Positions 35,878-44,334 of a DNA stretch of 64,000 bases are shown in pieces. Origin of the DNA: CAZMGY01 sp964565945 [NCBI: uncultured bacterium] (GTDB taxonomy: Bacteria > GCA-001730085); contig CAZMGY010000010.1 in assembly GCA_964565945.1 (NCBI GenBank), positions 519 to 64,518 of the forward strand, read 5' to 3'. The notes beneath the pieces were generated by a model that saw only the letters and a program-made list of their open reading frames with translations, did not search any database and was not told the DNA's origin. The first letter of the stretch is position 1, and the number at the start of each line of letters is the position of its first letter. The position numbers were made by a program, and so were the translations under genes.

Positions 35878-36615
35878 ATGATTCGTAGGATTTCTGTTGG
35901 TTTTAGTCTTTTTATGCTCTGTTTAGGGGGCTCACTTTGGGCTCGTTCGGTTGCCGTTATCGAGCTATTCACCTCCGAAGGTTGTTCGAGTTGCCCCTCC
36001 GCAGAACACCTTTTGAATGAGCTAGTGCGCGAAGAAAGCTCCTCTGAGAGGGCGATTTATCCTTTGGCTTTTCACGTCGATTACTGGAATTATCTTGGTT
36101 GGGAAGACCGTTTGGCGGATCCTATTTTCACTCAAAGGCAGCGCGATTATAGGCAACGGATGCGTTTACGCTCGATTTACACCCCTCAGATGATTGTGAA
36201 TGGCACAAATCAGTTTGTAGGCTCGGATGAAGCGTGTGCTCGTAAGGCGATTGTTCAGGCTTTGAATCAGCCGATTAAAACGGGACTTGTGCTTCGTTTG
36301 TTAAAAAATAAGAAAGGGACGCTTAAGGTAGCTTATCAAGTGGCTCACACCGAAGCATCTTGGCAGTTACATGTTACGTTGGTGGAAAAAACGACTTCTA
36401 ATGAAGTGCAACGGGGTGAAAACCGAGGACGATTTTTGAAACATGCCAATGTTGTGAGAATTTTGCAGACAGTGGCATTGTCTTCTCGTACCCAGCGTGG
36501 CGAAGTGAGTTTGCGAATCCCACGTGACTTATCTAGTGATTATTTTGTGATGGCCTATGTTCAAGATGCGGGAACTGGAGCCATTGTTGGCGCTCAAGAC
36601 TTAAAGTTGTTCTAA
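35878..36615 (+). CDS. Exported DUF1223 thioredoxin-fold protein
   Basis: 245 residues with a signal peptide (about 1-22, LFMLCLGGSLWA). DUF1223 core: VIELFTSEGCSSCPSAEHLL with a CxxC pair (CSSC, about 37-40), HVDYWNYLGWED, and TPQMIVNGTNQFVGSD with the cis-Pro of the thioredoxin fold. Probably a periplasmic thiol protein; function unknown. Sits between lysA and dapF, 75 bases after lysA, without obvious metabolic link. Confidence 0.87.
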   Translation: MIRRISVGFSLFMLCLGGSLWARSVAVIELFTSEGCSSCPSAEHLLNELVREESSSERAIYPLAFHVDYWNYLGWEDRLADPIFTQRQRDYRQRMRLRSIYTPQMIVNGTNQFVGSDEACARKAIVQALNQPIKTGLVLRLLKNKKGTLKVAYQVAHTEASWQLHVTLVEKTTSNEVQRGENRGRFLKHANVVRILQTVALSSRTQRGEVSLRIPRDLSSDYFVMAYVQDAGTGAIVGAQDLKLF

Positions 36616-36662
36616 TGATACAATAGCCTTTTGTTTCTATGAATGACGAGAAGGTTAGACGA

Positions 36663-37472
36663 ATGATGCCAATTGCATTTACCAAAATGAATGGAGCAGG
36701 CAACGATTTTGTGATGATTGACCATCGTGATAAGCCTTATGAAGCTCAATTGAAAGAATTAGCGTTAAAAATGTGCCATCGCCACTTTGGTGTGGGAGCC
36801 GATGGTTTGATTTTGATCGAACATGCCGATCACGTTGATTTCAAAATGCGCATTGTGAATGCTGATGGGGCTGAAGCTGAAATGTGCGGTAATGGGGCAC
36901 GTTGTGCGGTTAAATACGCTGAACAGCTTGGGCTGGTTTCGGGAACGATGAGCTTTGAGACCTTGGCGGGTATTTTGGTGGCTGAAATTTTGCCTGATGG
37001 ATTGGTTAAGATTCGTATGAGTGACCCCTTTGATTTGAATACAAGCATTGAACTCGAAGACAAAGGGCGCTTGTGGGAGGTTGCTTTTATCAACACTGGA
37101 GTGCCGCATGCGATTATTTTTGTTGAAGACCTCGATAAGGTTGATGTCGAAGGGATGGGACATTTGATTCGTTACCACGACCACTTTGCTCCAGCTGGTA
37201 CCAATGTAAATGTGGTGCAAGTGATCAATCAAGATACGATTCGCATTCGCACGTATGAGCGAGGCGTCGAAGGAGAAACCTTTGCTTGTGGAACTGGTGC
37301 GACGGCTGCGGCGATTATGGCTCACTTGGTTAAAGAGGTTTCGACGCAGGTAAAAGTTTTGGTGAAAGGCGGGGAGTTAACGATTAATTTTACGCTGAAT
37401 GATTCTCAGGATGTTGGGGAAGTCGACATGACGGGGGCGGCAGAAACAGTTTTTACGGGGACATTTGCTTAG
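36663..37472 (+). CDS. dapF: Diaminopimelate epimerase
   Basis: 269 residues from the ATG at 36663 (GAGAAGG upstream); the frame opens at 36639. Both catalytic cysteines are visible: EMCGNGARC (about 75) and GETFACGTGATAAA (about 220). Converts LL-DAP from DapL into meso-DAP for peptidoglycan and lysine. Confidence 0.96.
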   Translation: MMPIAFTKMNGAGNDFVMIDHRDKPYEAQLKELALKMCHRHFGVGADGLILIEHADHVDFKMRIVNADGAEAEMCGNGARCAVKYAEQLGLVSGTMSFETLAGILVAEILPDGLVKIRMSDPFDLNTSIELEDKGRLWEVAFINTGVPHAIIFVEDLDKVDVEGMGHLIRYHDHFAPAGTNVNVVQVINQDTIRIRTYERGVEGETFACGTGATAAAIMAHLVKEVSTQVKVLVKGGELTINFTLNDSQDVGEVDMTGAAETVFTGTFA

Positions 37473-37483
37473 GCCATTCCAGC

Positions 37484-37510
37484 GTATTCCACTTAAGCCA
37501 CGGAATGACG
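37484..37510. repeat. REP-like palindrome between dapF and dapA
   Basis: GTATTCCAC, AAGCCAC, GGAATGACG: imperfect inverted repeat related to the one at 20921-20952. Lies in the short dapF-dapA gap. Confidence 0.45.
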
Positions 37511-37576
37511 AATCAGAGGAGCCGTGTCCGTATTAAAAAGATTCCCTATCGGGATATGAAGGCAAGGGAGATAGCA

Positions 37577-38449
37577 ATGATTTTTAAAGGTTCTACGGTG
37601 GCGCTAGCCACACCTCATAATAATGGTGCGGTTGATTTGGATGCTTTTGCTGATTTGATTGAGTTTCAGATCGAAAGCGGCACGCATGCCCTCTTGCCTT
37701 GTGGGTGTACGGGGGAAGCGGCAACGATGAGCCATGATGAGCAAATTAAGTTGATTAAATTCACCGTTGAACGCGTTAAAGGTCGTGTTCCTGTGATGGC
37801 TGGATCTGGTTCGAATAATACCAAAGAAGCTTTAGAATTAACCCAGCAAGCCAAGGGTGCGGGAGCGGATGGTGTCTTGTTGATTACGCCGTATTACAAC
37901 AAACCAACTCAAGAAGGTTTGATTGCGCATTACACAACCATTGCGAATAATGCCGATATTCCGATAGTTCTCTACAATGTGCCAGGTCGTACAGCGGTGA
38001 AAATTGAGCCAGAAACGATTGCCCGTTTAGCGGAAGTGAGCAATATTATTGCGGTTAAGGAAGCCTGTGGATCGGTCGATCAAGTCAGTCAAATTTTGGC
38101 TTTATGTGACATTATGGTTTTGTCGGGGGATGATGCCTTAACCTTGCCTATAATGGCTGTGGGTGGCAAAGGGATTGTGTCAGTGGTGGCCAATATTGTT
38201 CCGCAAGACGTGGCTGGTTTGGTGAATGCGTTTAATGCTGGAGATTTGCAGAAAGCGCAAGAATTGCATTACAAGATGGTTCCTTTAAATAAAGCGATGT
38301 TTATCGAAACCAATCCTTTGCCTGTCAAAACGTCTTTAGCGATGATGGGAAAAATTCAAAAAGAGTTTCGTTTACCCTTAACACCTATGCAGCCAGCCAA
38401 TGAAGACAAATTACATGCGGTCTTGAGCACTTATGGGGTGGTATCGTGA
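37577..38449 (+). CDS. dapA: 4-hydroxy-tetrahydrodipicolinate synthase
   Basis: 290 residues from the ATG at 37577 (GGGAG seven bases upstream; the frame is open from 37505 but that part is unconserved and covers the palindrome). GCTGEAATMSHDEQ (about 43), catalytic Tyr in VLYNVPGRT (about 132), Schiff-base Lys in IIAVKEACG (about 160). Condenses pyruvate with aspartate semialdehyde. Overlaps dapB by four bases. Confidence 0.96.
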   Translation: MIFKGSTVALATPHNNGAVDLDAFADLIEFQIESGTHALLPCGCTGEAATMSHDEQIKLIKFTVERVKGRVPVMAGSGSNNTKEALELTQQAKGAGADGVLLITPYYNKPTQEGLIAHYTTIANNADIPIVLYNVPGRTAVKIEPETIARLAEVSNIIAVKEACGSVDQVSQILALCDIMVLSGDDALTLPIMAVGGKGIVSVVANIVPQDVAGLVNAFNAGDLQKAQELHYKMVPLNKAMFIETNPLPVKTSLAMMGKIQKEFRLPLTPMQPANEDKLHAVLSTYGVVS

Positions 38450-39246
38450 GGATTGTGAAGGTTGGCATGATTGGAGCTTGTGGCCGGATGGGCCGTCAAA
38501 TTGTGGCTGAAATTATGGCCGACCCCAAAATTGAGTTGTCTGGAGCGGTGGATCATGCCGAGTCTCCTTTTTTGGGTCAGGATATAGGCATCTTGGCTGG
38601 AGGTTCTCCTCAAAATGTTTTGATCACCGATGATATGGATGCAGTGGTGGTGGCCAGTGACGTGGTGATTGACTTTTCTTCGTTAGAGGCGTTGAAAGCG
38701 AATTTAGATACTGTGGTTAAGCATGGCAGGGCCATAGTGATTGGGACTACGGGCTTGAGTGATGCGGATAAAGATCTTCTGGATGCGGCTAGCCAAAAAG
38801 TGCCCTGTTTATGGTCTCCCAATATGAGTGTTGGTGTTAACTTGTTGTTCAAAATTGTGGGTGAAGTGGCTCAAATGCTGGGTAATGATTATGACTTAGA
38901 GATTATCGAAAAACATCACAATCAAAAGAAAGATGCTCCCAGTGGTACGGCGGTGGCTTTGGCCGAAGTGATTGCGACAGCGACCGATCGTTCGTACAAA
39001 GATGATGTGGTTCATGGACGCGAGGGCTTAACATGTGCTCGCAGCAAGCACGAAATCGGCATGCATGCGGTGCGTGGCGGCGGCATTGTTGGGGAGCATA
39101 CGGTGATTTATGCTGGAGAGGCGGACTCGATCGAAATTACCCACAAAGCTCAGGATCGACGTGCATTTGCCTTAGGTGCGGTGCGTGGGGCCAAGTTTGT
39201 AGCGCATCAGGTTGCAGGACGTTACTCTTTGCTTGATATTTTATAG
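38446..39246 (+). CDS. dapB: 4-hydroxy-tetrahydrodipicolinate reductase
   Basis: 266 residues, GTG start overlapping the dapA stop (GTGA). NAD(P) loop GMIGACGRMGRQI (about 6-18), DFSSLEA, GTTGLS, and the substrate motif EKHHNQKKDAPSGTA (about 153-167). Produces tetrahydrodipicolinate, the substrate of DapL. Together dapA, dapB, dapL, dapF and lysA give a complete short DAP-lysine route. Confidence 0.96.
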   Translation: MRIVKVGMIGACGRMGRQIVAEIMADPKIELSGAVDHAESPFLGQDIGILAGGSPQNVLITDDMDAVVVASDVVIDFSSLEALKANLDTVVKHGRAIVIGTTGLSDADKDLLDAASQKVPCLWSPNMSVGVNLLFKIVGEVAQMLGNDYDLEIIEKHHNQKKDAPSGTAVALAEVIATATDRSYKDDVVHGREGLTCARSKHEIGMHAVRGGGIVGEHTVIYAGEADSIEITHKAQDRRAFALGAVRGAKFVAHQVAGRYSLLDIL

Positions 39247-39283
39247 TCTTTTATTGCAATAAGAGACTATTTAAATTTTGTTA

Positions 39284-39311
39284 TTGAATTTCTATATTTT
39301 CAATGTATAAT
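39284..39311 (+). promoter_or_regulatory. Promoter of the 770-residue exported protein gene
   Basis: TTGAAT (39284-39289), 16-base spacer, TATAAT (39306-39311), about 33 bases before the ATG with AGGGAG. It probably also drives folK and panB. Confidence 0.65.
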
Positions 39312-39343
39312 TGTACTGAATATTAATAGGGAGATCTCTTGCA

Positions 39344-41656
39344 ATGCTAGTTCGTTGGACAACGTACTTAAGTCTTTATTTTTTCCTTATCACAAGTTTG
39401 CCTGTTCAAGGCTTAGCCCCTCAGTCTTTACTCGGTATGGAACAATGGGCTCGGGGGGGGGCTGTGGAACGTGTTAAGTTTGTCGAGCAAGATTTAGGTG
39501 CGTTTCAGGTGGATAAGCCTGGGGATACTGCTGTGGTGTTGCCTAATGTAGCTTGGGCTAATAAGCTTTATCAAGATAATTTTAGGGTGGTTGCTCGCAT
39601 CACACCAAATCTTGCGATTGATAGTGCTATCAAGCAATTTGTCAGGGGAGAGAAGGATACAGATAGTAAGAAGCGGCAAGTTATGAGACTCGCTCGTCTT
39701 CAGAAACTCTATCAAGACATTATCCAAATGGCTGTGCAGCATAAAAAGCATATTGTGATGCCCATTCTAGGTTTGAGTTTTACTAATTACTTCGAGGAGG
39801 AACATTTTGCCAAGATCATTTGGCAGACGGTTCAGACTGAACTAAGCAAGGCGGAGGCAACAGATATTCACATGACTTTTGTGATCAGTTCAGAACTTAA
39901 GAAGCAGGATAAATTTTTAAGAGAGGTTGTTAACGGTTTGAAATTATGGAAGCGACAAGGTTTGTCCCAAAGTTTTGGCATTCAGGTGCCTCAACCGCAG
40001 CCTTTGTTAGAGCCAAAAGTTGTGCAAGACTCTAAGACTCTTGTGACCACGGTTAAGAGTGCTGGTTATGATCGGGTTGTATTATTGGGCGATCATTTGC
40101 AATTGGACGAGGCTTCGAAACGAGTTAACTTACAGCATCCACGTTCGGCGAAGCAAGGGGGTGACGGTGGGAATCGGCGGATGCTCCAAAAGGCTTATTA
40201 TTTATCGAAAGATTTTGATCGCGATATGCAAACGGCATTGGTCTTATTTCCTGAAAGCAACACGCAAGGCGTGAGTTTGCAAGAAAGAAATGAGGCTGCT
40301 TTTTCCTTTCACCGAGCTTTGGATTACCGCTTACCTACGGTTATTAGCGCTGATATGTATGCCAGAGGTCTTGATGGGCAGCCCCTTGAACATCCTAATG
40401 CAGTTTTAGCTGAGTTACAGAGTGGAAGCCCACAAGGCTTATCGCGCGAGGAACGACTCCGTGTGGCGAATAAACAGATCGTGATTTCGTGGACGCAAGC
40501 GTGGATCAAAGGTGAAAATGAGTCTTTTAAAACAATTTCTTCTCCTCGACGCGTGGTGAGTACCTTTGAGCATGGTCCTCAGTTGGAAATTCACCCGAGT
40601 GCTGGCAAAGCTGGTGGCTTAGAGTGGAATGATTACATTGTGAACGTTTCTTTGGATAATACGCACTATGATAAGCATCCCGATTATGTATTGTTGGCTC
40701 AAAAGGGAGATGGAAAATATGTGGCTTCGGTTTACGGACAAAGTGGTGCCGCATGGTCGTACGAAGGAAAACTCTATTTGAATATGAAGGCCTACCGCGA
40801 GCATGTACGTGTGTTCATGGCTGCTAAACTGGCTGCTTTTGATGCGATGATTGTCGAAGAAAATAAGCGTATTGGAGCCGATAAAAAAGGTTGGATCAAA
40901 ATTCCTCCTATTGGTTTAGGTTACTTTTTAGGACCATTTAGTCCTAATCGTGGTGCAGATTCTTCTTTTTCAGAAGTTTTTGAGAGATTTTTTTTAGAAG
41001 GGGTTTTGCAGGCGATGCATGAGACCAAAGAGTATCCGCATATTGCCCACGTGGAATTTGACCAATTTGAACAGAAGTTTTTTAACGCTTGCAAAGCTAA
41101 GCAAGCCCCACATTATAATCAACACCTGACAAGTGATGCTGGCGTAGGTTTTAATGATGTCTATGATATTATGAACTTTCAACGCATTTCCGATAAGGAG
41201 TATTATGTGATGTTGTGCAATGCAGGGGATGGAAACTCCAATGCAGGTAATGAGTTGCATTTTAAGAGTTTAGATGCGATTATTGGTGAGAATACGGGGA
41301 TTCCGATGGTGCAGTCGTCTATCACTAATCCAGGTCTTTTGAAACGGTCGCAATGGGTGCTTTTTAATACTCAAGGGGAGTTGGTTGATATAAATCGTAA
41401 TCGCTATTCGTTTAAAGTTGAGGATGGTTTAGGGAAGGTTCAAGAACCCTGGGCGGAGGTTAAGTTGCTCTTGCCGCGAGGAGGTTTTGTTTATTTGACG
41501 CAAGAGGCCTTTGTGGAATTCAGTTCCGAAATTGAGGGTGATTTAAGTACAAGAGTTTCTCAAAAAGCTCCCGAGGGATTGATAAAAGTGATTGAACTGA
41601 AACAAGGTTTTGTGGGGGATTCGTTGGTGACCAATCCCCTTTTAAAGTGGGCTTAA
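39344..41656 (+). CDS. Large exported protein of unknown function
   Basis: 770 residues. Signal peptide (about 1-24, LSLYFFLITSLPVQG). I do not recognise a domain with certainty. Visible features: mixed alpha/beta throughout; RVNLQHPRSAKQGGDGG (about 262), LFPESNTQG, a middle stretch NPNRGADSSFSEVF-like (about 533), and GVGFNDVYD followed by CNAGDGNSNAGNELHFKS (about 624-641), a Gly/Asn-rich loop recalling nucleotide or sugar-binding loops such as those of macro-type folds. No membrane helices after the signal. folK starts five bases after the stop. Likely periplasmic or secreted. Confidence 0.75.
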   Translation: MLVRWTTYLSLYFFLITSLPVQGLAPQSLLGMEQWARGGAVERVKFVEQDLGAFQVDKPGDTAVVLPNVAWANKLYQDNFRVVARITPNLAIDSAIKQFVRGEKDTDSKKRQVMRLARLQKLYQDIIQMAVQHKKHIVMPILGLSFTNYFEEEHFAKIIWQTVQTELSKAEATDIHMTFVISSELKKQDKFLREVVNGLKLWKRQGLSQSFGIQVPQPQPLLEPKVVQDSKTLVTTVKSAGYDRVVLLGDHLQLDEASKRVNLQHPRSAKQGGDGGNRRMLQKAYYLSKDFDRDMQTALVLFPESNTQGVSLQERNEAAFSFHRALDYRLPTVISADMYARGLDGQPLEHPNAVLAELQSGSPQGLSREERLRVANKQIVISWTQAWIKGENESFKTISSPRRVVSTFEHGPQLEIHPSAGKAGGLEWNDYIVNVSLDNTHYDKHPDYVLLAQKGDGKYVASVYGQSGAAWSYEGKLYLNMKAYREHVRVFMAAKLAAFDAMIVEENKRIGADKKGWIKIPPIGLGYFLGPFSPNRGADSSFSEVFERFFLEGVLQAMHETKEYPHIAHVEFDQFEQKFFNACKAKQAPHYNQHLTSDAGVGFNDVYDIMNFQRISDKEYYVMLCNAGDGNSNAGNELHFKSLDAIIGENTGIPMVQSSITNPGLLKRSQWVLFNTQGELVDINRNRYSFKVEDGLGKVQEPWAEVKLLLPRGGFVYLTQEAFVEFSSEIEGDLSTRVSQKAPEGLIKVIELKQGFVGDSLVTNPLLKWA

Positions 41657-41661
41657 AAGCC

Positions 41662-42132
41662 ATGGTGAGGGTGGTTTTAGGTTTGGGGAGCAATATGGGA
41701 GAGAGTGCTACAACTGTGTTGCAGGCATTTGAAGCGATACGCCAATGGTCTGATACTGCTGAGCATCGAATCAGTGCTTTGCATGTAACCCCAGCCTGGG
41801 GAGTTGAAGATCAACCAGACTTTGTGAATGCCGTCGTGACCATGAACAGTGTATGTGGGTCCGAAGACCTCTTGAATGCTACCCAAGATCTTGAGTTGTG
41901 CTATGGGCGCGATCGTTTGAAGGAGCAACGCTGGGGGCCACGGCCTCTCGATATTGATCTATTGACCTATGGCGATCAGGTGATTCAAACCGATCGTTTA
42001 ACCGTGCCACATCCCTATATTCCGCAGCGGCTGTTTGTTTTGCAGCCATGGATGGAGCTTGATCCTGATTGGGTTCATCCCTGTTTGCAGTTAAGTGTCC
42101 GACAGATGGCGACGCAGTTAGACGCAAACTGA
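41662..42132 (+). CDS. folK: 2-amino-4-hydroxy-6-hydroxymethyldihydropteridine pyrophosphokinase
   Basis: 156 residues from the ATG at 41662; a GTG at 41647 would overlap the previous gene. LGLGSNMGES start, PAWGVEDQPDFVNAVV, and the signature RWGPRPLDIDLLTYGD (about 93-108). Uses ATP to activate the pterin for dihydropteroate synthesis. Confidence 0.94.
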   Translation: MVRVVLGLGSNMGESATTVLQAFEAIRQWSDTAEHRISALHVTPAWGVEDQPDFVNAVVTMNSVCGSEDLLNATQDLELCYGRDRLKEQRWGPRPLDIDLLTYGDQVIQTDRLTVPHPYIPQRLFVLQPWMELDPDWVHPCLQLSVRQMATQLDAN

Positions 42133-42173
42133 GCTCAGAAAATGATATAATAACGAGTTGAGAAATAGGAGTG

Positions 42174-42971
42174 ATGCCGTTGCCTTCGATTAAACATATT
42201 GCCCAAAAGTACGCCGATCAAGATCCGATTGTCGCCATGACTGCTTACGATGTTTTTACGGCAAGTTTGTTGGAAGAACTTGCCTTTGACTTTGTTTTAG
42301 TTGGTGACTCTCTTGGTATGGTTGTTTTAGGTTACGATAGTACGTTGCCGGTTACGGTTGATGAAATGATTCATCATGCTTCGGCTGTTGTCCGAGGGGC
42401 TCCGACGCGTTTGGTTGTGGTGGATATGCCTTTTATGTCGTACCAAGAAAGCACCGAACAAGCCGTGCGTAATGCTGGTCGTATTTTGAAAGAAACCAGG
42501 GCTCAGGCGATTAAAGTGGAGGGTGGTCAAGAGATAGCTTCCACTGTGAATAGATTAGTTGAAATCGGTATACCCGTAATGGGGCATATTGGATTGCAAC
42601 CTCAGTCCGTTCATAGTTTGGGAGGCTATTGCGTTCAAGCCAAGCAAAAAGAGCAACAGACTCAATTGTGTCAGGATGCACAAAAACTCCAAGCCTCAGG
42701 ATGTTTTGCCGTGGTTCTCGAGTGTGTGCCTGCTGCTGTCGCTTGCGACGTGACGCAATCTATTTCGATTCCTACCATTGGTATTGGTGCGGGAGGGGGA
42801 TGTTCTGGACAAATTTTGGTAACTTCGGATGCTTTAGGTATGAATGATACTGGAGTTTCTAAGTTTGTGAAGGTTTATTCCCATTTGAAACAACAAGCTC
42901 GTGACGCCTTAAGTCAATATCGCCAAGAGGTTGTTGAAGGAGCCTTTCCTTCGCCTGAGCAGAGTTATTAA
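42174..42971 (+). CDS. panB: 3-methyl-2-oxobutanoate hydroxymethyltransferase
   Basis: About 265 residues. Metal and substrate sites: VGDSLGMVVLGYDSTLPVT (about 42-60), KVEGG (about 112), GHIGLQPQS (about 135), GIGAGGGCSGQ (about 202). First committed step to pantothenate using methylene-tetrahydrofolate, so pairing with folK links folate and pantothenate supply. The start is ambiguous: AGGAG sits directly before GTG 42171/ATG 42174, and TTG 42180 would have better spacing. Confidence 0.95.
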   Translation: MPLPSIKHIAQKYADQDPIVAMTAYDVFTASLLEELAFDFVLVGDSLGMVVLGYDSTLPVTVDEMIHHASAVVRGAPTRLVVVDMPFMSYQESTEQAVRNAGRILKETRAQAIKVEGGQEIASTVNRLVEIGIPVMGHIGLQPQSVHSLGGYCVQAKQKEQQTQLCQDAQKLQASGCFAVVLECVPAAVACDVTQSISIPTIGIGAGGGCSGQILVTSDALGMNDTGVSKFVKVYSHLKQQARDALSQYRQEVVEGAFPSPEQSY

Positions 42972-43361
42972 ATTTAATTCGACTAGGGTGTCCTTATGCA
43001 CTTGATCCACTTCGTAGTCGATGTTTAAATCGACAATCGCTTGTTTAATCGACTCTGGCAGGTAAGGTGAATCGGGGTTATGAAACTTAAGAAGCTGCTC
43101 TTAAGTCCGATTCGAAGGTAACATAGATGGTTTTTAAGGTAAGCGATATTGTTTACAGTTAGAACATCGAGCTCTAAGAACTCGGAGTTACTCCTTAAGA
43201 ATATTATCGACGTTAACAGGGGTGAGGTACCCTTTTTACTGGGGCAGAGCGTGCGAAAAAGACGCGTTGATGCCTTACATTAATCAGTTTTTTTGAAAAT
43301 ATAAGCTTAATAATTACTAATATTATATGACAAATAACTTCTTTTGACATATGTTTCCGAA
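42972..43361 (-). pseudogene. Decayed, unidentified gene
   Basis: Minus-strand reading across at least two frame breaks gives EFLELDVLTVNNIAYL (about 43185-43140), KTIYVTFESDL (about 43138-43106), and EQLLKFHNPDSPYLPES followed by IVDLNIDYEVDQVHKDTLVELN-like residues (about 43100-42975). Such protein-like runs in successive frames point to a dead gene. I do not know its family. No other gene in this interval. Confidence 0.4.
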
Positions 43362-44207
43362 TTAGGCGAAAACAACTGTTTTGTTTTTGCAGCGAATGAT
43401 CCGGTGCTGACTATAGTGGCGAACGGCCTGAGCCAGAGTGTGTTTTTCTAGCACGCGACCTTTTTGTTTGAGTTGATTGACGTTGTCTTTATGAGAGACT
43501 GGTTCAACCAGTTGTGTGATAATTGGACCTTCATCGAGATCGGTGGTGATGAAGTGAGCTGTGGCGCCGATCACCTTGACGCCTCTGTTGAAGGCCTTTT
43601 GGTAGGGATTGGCTCCTTTAAATGAGGGTAAAAAACTGTGGTGGATATTGATTACATCTTTGCCATACTGCATCAAAAAATCTGCTGATAAAATTTGCAT
43701 GTATCGGGCGAGAATCAGAAAATCGGTGGAATCTTGAGTCAGTGCGAGAAGTTTTTGTTCAGCTTGAGCTTTGTCGGAGGTGTCGAGGTAGTCAAAAGGA
43801 ATCTCATGTTGGGTGGCGATTTTTTGGTGTTGATGATGATTACTTATAATATGCGTGATATCGATGGTTAGTTCTTGGCTTTTCCACAAATACAAGAGCT
43901 CCGAGAGGCAGTGATCATCTTTGGAGAGCAATAGAGCTACTTTGAGGGGGTGATCCAAGTCATGCAAGGACCACGAAGCCTGTAGATGCTCAGCGATGCT
44001 GTTCAAATCTTGGAATATAGCATCGATGTTGTGTTGTTCGGGGATAAAGGCAAACGCAATACGAACAAAAAAAGTATTATCACATTCTTCGCTACGATAT
44101 TGGTCAGCTTCAATGATATTGCATTCGTGATGAGATAAACATTGAGTTAATTGAGCCACAATACCCATCTGATCGGGACAACGGAGTAATAAAAGTACTG
44201 TTTTCAT
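43362..44207 (-). CDS. purU: Formyltetrahydrofolate deformylase
   Basis: About 281 residues from the ATG at 44207 (AAGAGAT upstream; TTG 44213 is in frame). N-terminal ACT-like regulatory domain (1-85; LLRCPDQMGIVAQLTQCL). The catalytic formyltransferase-fold domain has NIHHSFLPSFKGANPY (about 185) and TTDLDEGPII (about 222), giving the Asn-His-Asp set. Releases formate from 10-formyl-THF for purine synthesis and C1 balance. Confidence 0.95.
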   Translation of the reverse strand: MKTVLLLLRCPDQMGIVAQLTQCLSHHECNIIEADQYRSEECDNTFFVRIAFAFIPEQHNIDAIFQDLNSIAEHLQASWSLHDLDHPLKVALLLSKDDHCLSELLYLWKSQELTIDITHIISNHHQHQKIATQHEIPFDYLDTSDKAQAEQKLLALTQDSTDFLILARYMQILSADFLMQYGKDVINIHHSFLPSFKGANPYQKAFNRGVKVIGATAHFITTDLDEGPIITQLVEPVSHKDNVNQLKQKGRVLEKHTLAQAVRHYSQHRIIRCKNKTVVFA

Positions 44208-44334
44208 GGTCAATATCTCTTGCTAAGGCTTATTCCTACTGCTAGACTTTGGTTAAGATTGCCTCTTAGACCTCTTGATGCTATCATGAATCAATTCGTA
44301 ATGACAAAATATTTATTTAAGGAAAATAAAATTT

